From Lysobacter gummosus (GTDB taxonomy: Bacteria > Pseudomonadota > Gammaproteobacteria > Xanthomonadales > Xanthomonadaceae): a stretch of DNA of 64,000 nucleotides. Location of the stretch: the NCBI RefSeq assembly GCF_001442805.1, contig NZ_CP011131.1, positions 3,596,001 to 3,660,000 of the forward strand, written 5' to 3'. Position 1 is the stretch's first letter. Each line of letters opens with the position of its first letter. A program made the position numbers and the translations under genes. Shown one piece after another: positions 1 through 9,436 of this stretch. The notes beneath the pieces were generated by a model, which had not been told where the DNA came from, made no database searches, and saw only the letters and a program-made list of their open reading frames with translations.

Positions 1-1026
1 GCCTACGTGCAGGGCAACATCGTCAACATCACTCCGCAAGTCCAGGGCACCGTGGTCAGCATCGGCGCCGACGACGGCATGAAGGTCAGCGCCGGCCAGG
101 TGCTGGTGCAGCTCGATCCCAACGATGCGCAGGTCGCCTACGATCAGGCCACGGCCAATCTGGCCAACACGGTGCGTCAGGTGCGCGGCTTGTTCAGCGC
201 GGTCGATGCCGGCCAGGCCGATCTGTCGGCGCGCGAAGTCGCGGTGCAGAAGGCCCGCGCCGACGTGAAGCGTCGCGAGGGACTGGTCGCCGGCGGCGCG
301 GTCTCGGCGGAAGAACTGGCGCATGCGCGCGATGAGCTGGCCTCGGCCGAAGCGGCGATGTCGTCCTCGCGCGGCGCGTTGGCGCGCAACCGCGCCCTGG
401 TCGATGCGACCACCGTCGCCAAGCAGCCGCAGGTCGCCGCGGCCGCCGCGCAGTTGCGTCAGGCGTACTTGAATCTGCAGCGCTCGGCCATCGTCGCGCC
501 GGTCAGCGGTTATGTCGGCAAGCGCAGCGTGCAGCTCGGCCAGCGCGTGCAGCCGGGCACCGCGCTGATGACGATCATTCCGCTGGATCAGGTCTGGGTC
601 GAAGCCAACTTCAAGGAAACCCAGCTGGCCAAGATGCACATCGGCCAGCCGGTGGAACTGCATTCGGATCTGTACGGCTCCGATGTGAGCTATCAGGGCA
701 AGCTGGTCAGCCTCGGCCTGGGCACCGGCAGCGCGTTCTCGCTGTTGCCGGCGCAGAACGCCAGCGGCAACTGGATCAAGATCATCCAGCGCGTGCCGGT
801 GCGCATCGAGATCGAACCCAAGCAACTGGCCGATCATCCGCTGCGCCTGGGCCTGAGCATGCACGTCGATGTCGCCATCCGCGATCAGAACGGCGCCGTG
901 CTCGCCGGCGCGCCGCCGGCCAAGGGCGTGCTGAGCACCGATGCCTACGCCAAGCAGTTGCACGATGCCGACGCGATGATCGAGAAGATCGTTCGCGAGA
1001 ATTTGCCGGGCGTGCAGCACGGTTGA
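1..1026 (+). CDS. EmrA-type membrane fusion protein of an RND-like/MFS tripartite exporter (5' partial)
   Basis: Periplasmic adaptor (HlyD/EmrA family) that links an inner-membrane MFS pump to an outer-membrane channel. The reading frame is open from base 1 and the first residues (AYVQGNIVNITPQVQGTV) match the beta-barrel/lipoyl entry that follows the membrane anchor in this family, so about 40-50 N-terminal residues including the transmembrane helix lie outside the window; the GTG at 7 is an internal Val codon. The visible 341 residues hold the first lipoyl half, a coiled-coil hairpin rich in Ala/Arg/Glu (about residues 45-150), the second lipoyl half (RSAIVAPVSGYVGKRSVQLG) and a beta-barrel domain (VWVEANFKETQLAKM). 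The MFS exporter follows 387 bp downstream on the same strand, the usual emrA-emrB order. The substrate cannot be read from the sequence. Confidence 0.93.
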   Translation, partial: AYVQGNIVNITPQVQGTVVSIGADDGMKVSAGQVLVQLDPNDAQVAYDQATANLANTVRQVRGLFSAVDAGQADLSAREVAVQKARADVKRREGLVAGGAVSAEELAHARDELASAEAAMSSSRGALARNRALVDATTVAKQPQVAAAAAQLRQAYLNLQRSAIVAPVSGYVGKRSVQLGQRVQPGTALMTIIPLDQVWVEANFKETQLAKMHIGQPVELHSDLYGSDVSYQGKLVSLGLGTGSAFSLLPAQNASGNWIKIIQRVPVRIEIEPKQLADHPLRLGLSMHVDVAIRDQNGAVLAGAPPAKGVLSTDAYAKQLHDADAMIEKIVRENLPGVQHG

Positions 1027-1048
1027 TCGATACGTGTCGGAGCGGGTT

Positions 1049-1136
1049 GTGTGGGAGGGGCTTACGCCCCGACACCTTTCGCTCCGACATCGCGATCTGA
1101 GCGAAAAGCGTCGGGGCTCAAGCCCCTCCCACAAAA
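1049..1136. repeat. Palindromic intergenic repeat, family A copy 1
   Basis: An imperfect inverted repeat whose arms start GTGGGAGGGGCTTACGCCCC and end GGGGCTCAAGCCCCTCCCAC. The same element with small changes occurs at 3376-3466, 30003-30089 and 59186-59292. Each copy lies just downstream of a gene, which suits a REP-type element or a hairpin that terminates or stabilises transcripts. Confidence 0.85.
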
Positions 1137-1312
1137 GCTGAAGCGGCTTCGGCAAAGAGTTCGAGTCCGCTTGAAAGTTTCGCCCCGCAGCAAAGACGAA
1201 GCGCCTCCCCCACGTCGTTCTTCGTCTGTCGTTCGCAAAGCATCGTTTCGAAGCCGGCGCGCCATGCGCGCTGCCTCGACCTCCCCCAACGATGCCGCGC
1301 GAGCTCCGAAGC

Positions 1313-1338
1313 CGTCATTCCGGCCAAGGCCGGAATGA
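1313..1338. repeat. Short palindrome CGTCATTCCGGCC/GGCCGGAATGACG, family B-like
   Basis: A perfect 12-13 bp inverted repeat with a 2-base loop. It resembles single arms of the CATTCCCGCG...CGCGGGAATGACG elements found at 25665, 28848 and 48148. Confidence 0.75.
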
Positions 1339-1413
1339 CGGACCCAGGAAGGCCTCACCTCCGCTCTTGGTCCCGCGCCCGCGCGCGGCTCACCCGAACC
1401 GACAGGCAGATCC

Positions 1414-2994
1414 ATGTCCGCCACCACCGCCAACGCCGGAGCCGCGCCCGCGGCGCCCGCCGCCCCCGGGGCATTCCGGCCGCCGAATATCGCATTGACG
1501 ACGCTGGGCCTCGCCCTCGCCTCGTTCATGCAGGTGCTCGACACCACCATCGCCAACGTTTCGCTGCCGACCATCTCCGGCAACCTCGGCGGCAGCAGCA
1601 GCCAGGCGACGTGGGTCATCACCTCGTTCGCGGTCAGCAACGCCATCGCCCTGCCGCTGACCGGTTTCTTCACGCGCAAGTTCGGCGAGCGCAAATTGTT
1701 CATGTGGGCGACGATGCTGTTCGTGATCGCGTCCTTCCTGTGCGGCCTGGCCAACAGCATGGGCCTGCTGGTCGCCGCGCGCGCGCTGCAGGGCTTCGTC
1801 GCCGGGCCGATGTATCCGGTCACCCAGGCGCTGCTGATCTCGATCTATCCGCCGCACAAACGCGGGCAAGCCATCGCGCTGCTGGCGATGGTCACCGTGG
1901 TCGCGCCGATCGCCGGGCCGATCCTGGGCGGCTGGATCACCGACAACTACAGCTGGGAATGGATCTTCTTCATCAACATTCCCATCGGCATCTTCGCAAG
2001 CCTGGTGGTGGCCAATCAGCTGCGCGGCCGGCCGGAGCGGCTGGAAAACCCGAAGATGGACTACATGGGCCTGGCGATGCTGGTGATCGGCGTGGCCGCG
2101 CTGCAGATCATGCTGGACCTTGGCAACGACGAGGATTGGTTCAACTCGACCAAGATCGTGGTGCTGACCGTGGTCGCGGTGATCGCGCTGGCGGTGTTCG
2201 TGATCTGGGAACTGACCGAACGCGATCCGATCGTCAACCTGCGCCTGTTCCGCCACCGCAACTTCGCCAGCGGCACCTTGGCGATGGTGCTGGCCTACTC
2301 GGCATTCTTCTCGATCAGCCTGCTGGTGCCGCTGTGGCTGCAACGCAACCTGGGCTACACCTCGATCTGGGCGGGTCTTGCGACCGCGCCGATCGGCATC
2401 CTGCCAGTGTTGCTGACGCCGTTCGTGGGCTTGTACGCGGCGCGCTTCGACTTGCGCATGGTCGCCAGCGCGGCCTTCATCGTCATGGCGTTCACCAGCT
2501 TCGTGCGTTCGGGTTTCAATCTCGACGTGGATTTCCAGCACGTGGCCCTGGTGCAGTTGTGGCAAGGCTTGGGCGTGGCGCTGTTCTTCATGCCGGTGCT
2601 GACCATTCTGCTGTCCGACCTGGAGCCGCATGAGATCGCGGCGGGCTCGGGTCTGGCGACCTTCGTGCGAACGCTCGGCGGCAGCTTCGCCGCGTCGTTG
2701 ACGACCTGGGCCTGGAGCCAGCGCAGCACCATCCACCACGCGCAGTTGACCGAGCACATCGGCGCCTACGATCCGGCGATCCAGCAGACCGTCAACACGC
2801 TGGGCAACGGCGACGCCACCCGCGGCGCGCTGGTGCTCAATCAGATGATTTCGCAGCAGGCCGCGCAGATTGGCTTCAACGAAATGCTGCATCTGATCGG
2901 CATCCTGTTCCTGGTGGTGACGGTGTTCGTGTGGTTCGCCAAGCCGCCGTTCAGCGCCAAGGCCGCGGGCGGCGCGGCGGCGGGCGGGCACTGA
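1414..2994 (+). CDS. EmrB/QacA-type MFS multidrug exporter (DHA2, 14 TM)
   Basis: Proton-driven inner-membrane drug exporter of the DHA2 family, 526 aa, the normal length. Diagnostic segments are the TM1 motif LDTTIANVSLPTI (motif D1), motif A region TGFFTRKFGERKLF after TM2, the antiporter motif C in TM5 (GPILGGWITDNYSWEWIFFI) and about 14 hydrophobic segments. The N-terminus (about 20 residues) is Ala/Pro-rich and cytoplasmic. With the upstream EmrA-type adaptor it should form a tripartite pump with a TolC-like channel encoded elsewhere. The ATG was chosen because the first TM segment follows at the usual distance; the ribosome-binding site is weak. The substrate is unknown. Confidence 0.95.
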   Translation: MSATTANAGAAPAAPAAPGAFRPPNIALTTLGLALASFMQVLDTTIANVSLPTISGNLGGSSSQATWVITSFAVSNAIALPLTGFFTRKFGERKLFMWATMLFVIASFLCGLANSMGLLVAARALQGFVAGPMYPVTQALLISIYPPHKRGQAIALLAMVTVVAPIAGPILGGWITDNYSWEWIFFINIPIGIFASLVVANQLRGRPERLENPKMDYMGLAMLVIGVAALQIMLDLGNDEDWFNSTKIVVLTVVAVIALAVFVIWELTERDPIVNLRLFRHRNFASGTLAMVLAYSAFFSISLLVPLWLQRNLGYTSIWAGLATAPIGILPVLLTPFVGLYAARFDLRMVASAAFIVMAFTSFVRSGFNLDVDFQHVALVQLWQGLGVALFFMPVLTILLSDLEPHEIAAGSGLATFVRTLGGSFAASLTTWAWSQRSTIHHAQLTEHIGAYDPAIQQTVNTLGNGDATRGALVLNQMISQQAAQIGFNEMLHLIGILFLVVTVFVWFAKPPFSAKAAGGAAAGGH

Positions 2995-3094
2995 TCGCGC
3001 GAGAGCGGGATACCGCTTCGCGGCGTATTGACCGGCGCCTTCCGCGCTTCGCATGATGCTCGCGCCCCGCTTCGGGGCGATCGGGGAATACATC

Positions 3095-3313
3095 GTGAGA
3101 AAGGAATCGAACAAGCTCGGCATGTACGCGCTGGCCGCCGTGGTCTTCGGCTTTGCGTTCTCGTTCGGCGCCAGCGCCGGCGACGCTGTTCCGACGTGCG
3201 AGCGCACCTGCCAGATCGAGTACGCCGAATGCATGCAGGTGGTCGGCGATGAAGCCGCCTGCGGGGCGACTTATCGCGCCTGCGTTCGCAGTTGCGACTG
3301 CGCAGTGCTCTGA
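3095..3313 (+). CDS. Exported cysteine-rich microprotein, paralogue 1 (unknown function)
   Basis: 72 aa from a GTG start chosen because GGGGA lies 7 bases upstream and because this start aligns with the paralogue at 5555. The N-terminus is a basic start, a hydrophobic core and probable signal-peptidase site ASA|GDAV. The mature part is about 44 residues with seven cysteines at 35, 39, 46, 56, 63, 67 and 69, that is C-x3-C-x6-C-x9-C-x6-C-x3-C-x-C. The spacing is symmetric and helix-like, so two antiparallel helices joined by nested disulfides is a reasonable model (inference). The paralogue 2.2 kb downstream keeps every spacing although the sequence between the cysteines differs. I do not recognise the family. 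An upstream in-frame ATG at 3053 would add 14 residues before the signal peptide and is less likely. Confidence 0.75.
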   Translation: MRKESNKLGMYALAAVVFGFAFSFGASAGDAVPTCERTCQIEYAECMQVVGDEAACGATYRACVRSCDCAVL

Positions 3314-3375
3314 TCGATGGATGATCCGCGCTACGGGCCGTGGCCCGCAGCGTGTTTGTGCGCGGTTGCAGAGCG

Positions 3376-3466
3376 AAGAGCGTCGGGCCTGAAAGGCCCT
3401 CCCACAAGAGGCTTCGTACCGCCGAGGTCTTTTGTGGGAGGGCCTTTCAGGCCCGATGCTTTTCGT
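3376..3466. repeat. Palindromic intergenic repeat, family A copy 2
   Basis: Arms TCGGGCCTGAAAGGCCCTCC and GGAGGGCCTTTCAGGCCCGA flank a short centre. It lies between the convergent ends of the microprotein gene and the hoxX-like gene, so it could terminate both. Confidence 0.85.
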
Positions 3467-3492
3467 TAAGGCAATGCATCACCCACCCGCAC

Positions 3493-5214
3493 TCAAGCCG
3501 ACACCTCCGCAGGCCGCGGCGCGCTTTGCTCCGGCAAAGCCTCGCACGCCGTCGCCGCGCACTTGAGCACGAAACGCCGCCGCGCCTCGTGATAGCTGCG
3601 ATCGCTGCCGAAGAAGTTGCGGTACATATGCGCCAACTCCTCCGCGCCGTAGCTCTCCAGTGGCTTGCGGCGTTCGTCGGCGGCGCGGCGGCGGCGCTTG
3701 CCGGCCAGGGCCTTGCGCACGCCGACCGGATCGGCCGCGCGTTCGGCGCGCTGCTCGACATGCGCGACGAAATCCGCCGCGCTGGCGCCGAAAGCGGCGT
3801 CGACCAACCCGATGCGCTCGGCGCCGGCCGCGCCGATCGGGCGCAGGCCTTCGGTGAGTTCCTGCGCCAAAGTCTCGCCCACCCGGCGCGGCAGCAGGTA
3901 AGTCCAGTACTCCGATCCGTACAGGCCGCCCATGCTTTTGTAATGCGGATTCATCACCGCGCCGCGCCGCGCCCACACCTGATCGGCGGCCAGCGCCAGG
4001 ATCACTCCGCCCGCGCCGGAATTGCCCTGCATCGCCGAGATCACCAGGTGCGAATCGGTCAGCACGATCTCGCGCACCAACGCATTCATGGCCAGGATGT
4101 TGCGCCACGATTCCAGCGCCGGATCGGCCGCCGCCTGGATGGTGTTGAGGTGGATACCGTTGGACCAGATATCGCTGCCGCCCATCAGCACGATGGCCCG
4201 CGTCGGCCGCTGCCGCGCCTGCAGGAACGCGGTGCGCAGGCGATCGCACTGGGCCGTGGACATGGCGCCGTTGTAGAAATCGAAATGCAGATAACCGACC
4301 GCGCCGACTTCGCGATAACGGATCTGCCGATAGGCGTGATCGCGCCGCCCGGCCACCGAGGTCGCCGGCCGCAGCGGCCGCTGCGCCACTTCGCGCAGGC
4401 GTTTCTCGCCCAGCACCAGGGTCGCCGGCAGCTTGATTCCGTCCTTCTCGCGCAGATGGCTCAGCCACAGCGCGCCGTCGCGCGTGCCGATACAGATCGC
4501 CCCTTCGCGTCGCCCCAGCAACTCGCCCGGACGCCCGCGCAGGGACGGTTCCACATGCGCGCCGAACACGTGGCAACGCACGCCGGCGATTTCGCCGCGC
4601 GCACCGGGAAAACTGTCGCCGCTGCGGATGCGCGCGAGCAGGCTGGCGTTGTCCATCTCCCAGTCCAGGCTGCGATCGGCGGCGCGCATGCTCGCGCGCA
4701 GGCGGCCGCGCACGCCCGCCGCGGCATAGTCCAGCGGTTGCGGCGCGTAGCCGCCGGTTTCGAAACGCTCCACCGCCTGCAACAGCGCGCGGCTGGCCGC
4801 GTCGGTGACTTCGTGCCGGTACAACTGGCTCTTGGACGCGCCGCGCATGGCGAAACCGGCGCTGGCCCAGATGTCGCCGGCGTCCATCTCGGCCGCGGCC
4901 TGCAGCACGGTGACGCCCCAGTCGTGCTCGCCTTCCAGGATCGCCCAGTCCAGCGAGGACGGGCCGCGATCGCCGACGATGCCGGGATGCACGATCAGGC
5001 AGGTGTGGCGGCGCCAGACGTCTTCCGGAATCGCCGTCTTGAGCATCGGCGCGACGATCAGCTGCGGCCGCTCGCGGGCGACGGCGGCGCGCATCGTGTC
5101 GGGATCGGATGCGATCTGTACGGATACCTGATGACCCAGGTCGGTCAACTCGGCCCAGGCGCGCTGCGCCAGTCCGTTGTATGCGGTGCACAGGAACAAA
5201 ATCCGCAGCGACAT
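3493..5214 (-). CDS. HoxX/HypX-like protein: formyltransferase-type domain fused to crotonase domain
   Basis: 573 aa, the length of HypX/HoxX, which in hydrogenase bacteria turns formyl-tetrahydrofolate into CO for the NiFe(CN)2CO centre. The N-terminal half (about 1-260) looks like a formyl-THF-hydrolysing transferase domain (CLIVHPGIVGDRGPSSLDWA; AAEMDAGDIWAS), followed by its C-terminal subdomain. The second half (about 265-500) is a crotonase fold (GGSDIWSNGIHLNTIQ; MQGNSGAGGVILALAADQ). The C-terminal tail is a basic helical segment (about 505-570). No hydrogenase structural or hyp gene occurs in the window. It is flanked on both sides by + strand cysteine-rich microproteins. The role could be CO-ligand synthesis for a hydrogenase encoded elsewhere, or a different formyl/acyl transfer reaction. 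Confidence 0.85.
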   Translation of the reverse strand: MSLRILFLCTAYNGLAQRAWAELTDLGHQVSVQIASDPDTMRAAVARERPQLIVAPMLKTAIPEDVWRRHTCLIVHPGIVGDRGPSSLDWAILEGEHDWGVTVLQAAAEMDAGDIWASAGFAMRGASKSQLYRHEVTDAASRALLQAVERFETGGYAPQPLDYAAAGVRGRLRASMRAADRSLDWEMDNASLLARIRSGDSFPGARGEIAGVRCHVFGAHVEPSLRGRPGELLGRREGAICIGTRDGALWLSHLREKDGIKLPATLVLGEKRLREVAQRPLRPATSVAGRRDHAYRQIRYREVGAVGYLHFDFYNGAMSTAQCDRLRTAFLQARQRPTRAIVLMGGSDIWSNGIHLNTIQAAADPALESWRNILAMNALVREIVLTDSHLVISAMQGNSGAGGVILALAADQVWARRGAVMNPHYKSMGGLYGSEYWTYLLPRRVGETLAQELTEGLRPIGAAGAERIGLVDAAFGASAADFVAHVEQRAERAADPVGVRKALAGKRRRRAADERRKPLESYGAEELAHMYRNFFGSDRSYHEARRRFVLKCAATACEALPEQSAPRPAEVSA

Positions 5215-5554
5215 CGCACGCTCCTTGTCACGACGAAGGCTCGAATGTGTGCCAACACGTGTTCACAAACATGAGCGGAGATCACAGATTCCTGCTGCAC
5301 CGCAGCGGGGTTTCGATTTTTCGACGGGTATCGCTATTCCTTGCACGCCTCGTCGGAAGGCAGCGATTTCGTGTCCGTTGGCTCGCGGGTATTGCGTTGT
5401 CCGAAGCCGTCGCGCACACGTCGCGGCGACGGCCGCCCTTGGCCGTGCGCCTGCGTCGAATGCGCTCGCCGTCGATGCCGCGCATCGGCGGCGGCGCGGC
5501 GCGCGGCCATCGCGCTCATGCCGAGCGTTGTCGATACCGACCAAGGAGAAGTCG
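5215..5554. other. Gap between the hoxX-like gene start and microprotein 2
   Basis: This 340-bp gap must contain the divergent promoters of the minus-strand hoxX-like gene and the plus-strand microprotein. Apart from the AAGGAG at 5543-5548 I see no clear operator, hairpin or additional gene. Confidence 0.5.
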
Positions 5555-5767
5555 ATGTTCAAGCGCAAAAACAACCGGATGCTGGCGATGTGCGCGTTCT
5601 GTTTCGGCGTGGCATTTTCGCTCAGCGCGTTCGCCGCGACCTGCGAGGAGTGCTGGCAGAACTGCTTCGCCCAACGCGTGGCCTGCCGCGCCGCCGGCAC
5701 GCCGGCCTCGGTATGCCTGATCAACTACAACGCTTGCGGCCGCGCCTGCGGCTGCCAGATCCCCTGA
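5555..5767 (+). CDS. Exported cysteine-rich microprotein, paralogue 2 (unknown function)
   Basis: 70 aa; the ATG has AAGGAG six bases upstream. The signal peptide (basic KRKNNR, then a hydrophobic core, cleavage about SAFA|ATC) resembles that of the protein at 3095 (shared FG-AFS core). Mature cysteines at 33, 37, 44, 54, 61, 65 and 67 reproduce exactly C-x3-C-x6-C-x9-C-x6-C-x3-C-x-C, with one extra cysteine at 30 and two within the signal peptide. The middle helix pair carries different residues (FAQRVA, LINYNA against QIEYAE, GATYRA), so the framework is what is kept. The protein probably lives in the periplasm or outside the cell. A membrane-anchored glutaredoxin gene follows 334 bp downstream on the same strand. 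Function unknown. Confidence 0.8.
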   Translation: MFKRKNNRMLAMCAFCFGVAFSLSAFAATCEECWQNCFAQRVACRAAGTPASVCLINYNACGRACGCQIP

Positions 5768-6101
5768 GGCGAACACGGCCGGGGAGCGCACGCGCTCCCC
5801 GCTTCGCCGGCCCGGGTGACGCGCAAAGTCGTGCGGCGGCGCAACGAATTCGCCGCGATCCGTGCCGCGCGGGCGCACGCCGCGCCGATGTGAGTGCCGT
5901 CGCGAACCGTGCCGGTGCGCAGCGCACGTAAATTCCGCAACGCCGGTCACATCGGCCGCCATCCGCGGCCATGGCGAGGCACGTCGGCGATGTTATAACC
6001 CTAGCGCTCATCGATCGGCGCGTGCGGCCGCCGCCGATCCGCACCTACCTCGGCGCGAGCGATCGCGCACGACACACCGACGACCTATCTGAGGACAAGG
6101 A
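5768..6101 (+). other. Gap with terminator-like hairpin downstream of microprotein 2
   Basis: A hairpin GGGGAGCG-CACG-CGCTCCCC spans 5781-5800 just after the microprotein stop but has no T-run, so termination is only possible. The rest, up to the glutaredoxin gene, shows no further gene; its promoter is presumably in the last 100 bases, next to AGGACAAGGA before the ATG. Confidence 0.5.
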
Positions 6102-6530
6102 ATGAACTTCAAGTCGATCCTGACCACCATTGCGGTGATTGCGCTGGCGCTGGGCCTGGGCGTCGGCGCCGGTTACCTGGTCCGCCACAGCGGCCTGATG
6201 GGCGGCGGCGGCGGTAGCGGCGGCGTGGAGGTGACCCAGGGCGATTACTCGGCGATCTACGCCAAGACCGGCGGCGACGTGGTCGTCTACACCTTGTCCA
6301 CCTGCCCGTTCTGCCAGCAAGCCAAGGCGCTGCTGGCGAAGCAGAACGTCAGCTTCGTCGAGCGCGTGATCGACAAGGACGACGTCGCGCGCAAGGAAGC
6401 CGACGGCCTCAAGATCAACAGCGTGCCGGTGATCTTCATCGGCGACACCAGCATGCGCGGCTACAACGAAGCCAAGCTGGTCGAGCTGCTCAACACCCAC
6501 GGCAAGGCCAAGGCCAAGCCGGCGGCCTGA
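6102..6530 (+). CDS. Membrane-anchored glutaredoxin-domain protein
   Basis: 142 aa. Residues about 5-27 form one N-terminal transmembrane helix, followed by a glycine-rich linker (GGGGGSGG, about 34-41) and a glutaredoxin/thioredoxin-fold domain (about 57-135). The active site is C68-P-F-C71 (TLSTCPFCQQAK), and the cis-proline loop NSVPVIFIG is present. No cleavage site follows the helix, so the domain is tethered to the inner membrane; by the positive-inside rule (K4 before, R28/H29 after) its side is not certain. AAGGA precedes the ATG. It is close to two cysteine-rich exported microproteins and could act on their disulfides if it faces the periplasm (inference). Confidence 0.88.
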   Translation: MNFKSILTTIAVIALALGLGVGAGYLVRHSGLMGGGGGSGGVEVTQGDYSAIYAKTGGDVVVYTLSTCPFCQQAKALLAKQNVSFVERVIDKDDVARKEADGLKINSVPVIFIGDTSMRGYNEAKLVELLNTHGKAKAKPAA

Positions 6531-6682
6531 TCGGGTCGTCTCGGAGTTCAGAGGATCGGCGGGCGGCGGTTAGCGGCCCGCGGCGGCCGTTCGGCTTGTT
6601 CGATGTGTTCGCGCTGCTGCGTGTGCAACGGCGCCTCGCGGCGTGGATCGTCGCGACGACCCCGTCGCTTGGCCGCGCCGGC

Positions 6683-7410
6683 TCAGCCTACCCACACCTG
6701 CAACGCCAGCGCCGCGACCGCGCCGAGCACGGTTCCGCCGATCACTTCCATCAGCGTATGCCGCGCCATGCGCACGCGCGCCCAGCCCAACAGCGGCAAT
6801 AGCACCGCACCAGCCAACGCCCACGACGGCGACAACGCGCTCAGCGACACCGCCGCGAACGCCATACTGGCCATGTGCAGCGACAGCTTGATCCAGCGAT
6901 TGCACAACGCCGCCACGACCAACATCGCTGCGACCGCGGCGATGCCCGGCGCCAGCGCGGCGGCGCGCTCGCGCATCCACCACCAACAGATCGCCAGAAC
7001 CCCCAGCAACACCGCATAGAGCAAGGGCCGTTCGCTGCGATGCGAAGCGTCCACCGTGCCCCAGCGCCCGGATCGGCGGCGCTGAATCACGAACAACCAT
7101 GTCACCACGATCGCCGCGGCGACGCCGATGAGCGCATGCGGCGTCGCCTGCGGCGCGAGCAACTGCACCGTCCGCAACGTCAGCAGCGCGAACACCGCGA
7201 ACGGATGCAGTACGACCGACACTGCGCGCGCGAGGCGATACGCGCCGCGTTCCGGCAGCGGCTCCGGGCCAACGTCCGCGACAGCATCCGAAGCTGCGTC
7301 GGGACCGCGATCGAGTCCGCTCTTCACGCCAACCGGTGCCGCGCCATCGCTCGCACCGGCCGGCGCACCGGTCCGCATCGGCTTGGACGAATCGCCGCGC
7401 TCGCCGCCGC

Positions 7411-7414
<4 letters not shown>
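6683..7414 (-). CDS. PAP2-like membrane phosphatase family protein
   Basis: 243 aa from a GTG whose bases overlap the radA stop (GTGA), which suggests translational coupling; an in-frame ATG at 7378 would give 231 aa. After a polar N-terminal stretch of about 50 residues there are five or six hydrophobic segments. The C-terminal motif ARVRMARHTLMEVIGGTVLG fits motif 3 of PAP2 phosphatases (R-x5-H-x3-[DE]-x3-G), and SLHMA may supply the motif 2 His. The usual motif 1 (K-x6-RP) is represented only by RRRSGR...SERP. It probably acts on a lipid phosphate or pyrophosphate; the substrate is not readable. Confidence 0.72.
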
Positions 7415-8832
<1,418 letters not shown>

Positions 8833-9139
8833 GGCGGGCGGCACTGCGACGGAGCGGAACCGCACTGTAGCGGCTGCCGGTCGCATCGTGCGAGACGCGG
8901 CGGCGCTGCCGCGGCAAAGTCCTACATCGCGACGCGCCGGCGGGTCGGCAGGCGCCGCGTAAGCCGCGACCGCGAAGCACGCCTGCGGTGCAGGCCGAGA
9001 TCGCCATCGCGGCTTACGCCGCGTCTGCCGCCGGACCGGGCCCGGCCATCCCAACGCAAGTCGGCATGAAGCCGACTGGGCCGGTCACCGCGATGGCCGG
9101 CGTTTATCCCCGGCCTACGCATTCATCCGCGCGGCGGCC
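8833..9139. repeat. Inverted-repeat cluster upstream of radA
   Basis: This gene-free 307-bp gap holds a perfect 12-bp inverted repeat, CGTAAGCCGCGA at 8958-8969 and TCGCGGCTTACG at 9007-9018. A second imperfect palindrome covers 9040-9115 (GGCCATCCCAACGCAAGTCG...CACCGCGATGGCC with inner AGTCGG/CCGACT). These look like intergenic repeats. The radA promoter should lie near 8835-8900 but I cannot point to it. Confidence 0.6.
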
Positions 9140-9436
9140 TCAGGCCGCCATCGGCCGGTCCGGCCGGTGCTGCTCGGGATAGATCGCATACAGATGCTGC
9201 TGCGGCCGCGCCAGCAAACCGCCGACGTCGTTGGCCGCGACGATGCTGTAGCCGCGCGCATCGATATCGTTCGCGATCGCGTGCCAGTCCAGCTTCGGCA
9301 TGGCCATCGCGGTATCGATGGTCCAGCCGAAACGCAATGCGCCCAGCGCCTTCATCTCATCCAGGGGCAGCCAACTGTCGGAAGGCGCCACCACGAAGCC
9401 CTCATCCTCGCCCACCACGAATACGTCTACGCGCAT
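9140..9436 (-). CDS. Small protein of unknown function
   Basis: 98 aa from ATG at 9436 (MRVDVFVVGEDEGFVV); another in-frame ATG at 9478 would add 14 residues. It appears soluble and acidic with no signal peptide or membrane segment. Recurrent hydrophobic strands (VDVFVVG, GYSIVAAND, HLYAIYP) suggest a small alpha/beta fold. I do not recognise the family. It lies in a loosely packed stretch with another unknown small gene. Confidence 0.55.
   Translation of the reverse strand: MRVDVFVVGEDEGFVVAPSDSWLPLDEMKALGALRFGWTIDTAMAMPKLDWHAIANDIDARGYSIVAANDVGGLLARPQQHLYAIYPEQHRPDRPMAA

Larger units (their letters stand above)
1027..1413. other. Gene-free gap between adaptor and MFS genes
   Basis: The gap holds the family A palindrome (1049-1136) and a short perfect hairpin at 1313-1338 (CGTCATTCCGGCC, two-base loop, complement). 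Between them, 1140-1310, I see no convincing gene or regulatory site. The size of the gap, unusual for emrA-emrB, seems to result from repeat insertion. Confidence 0.6.
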
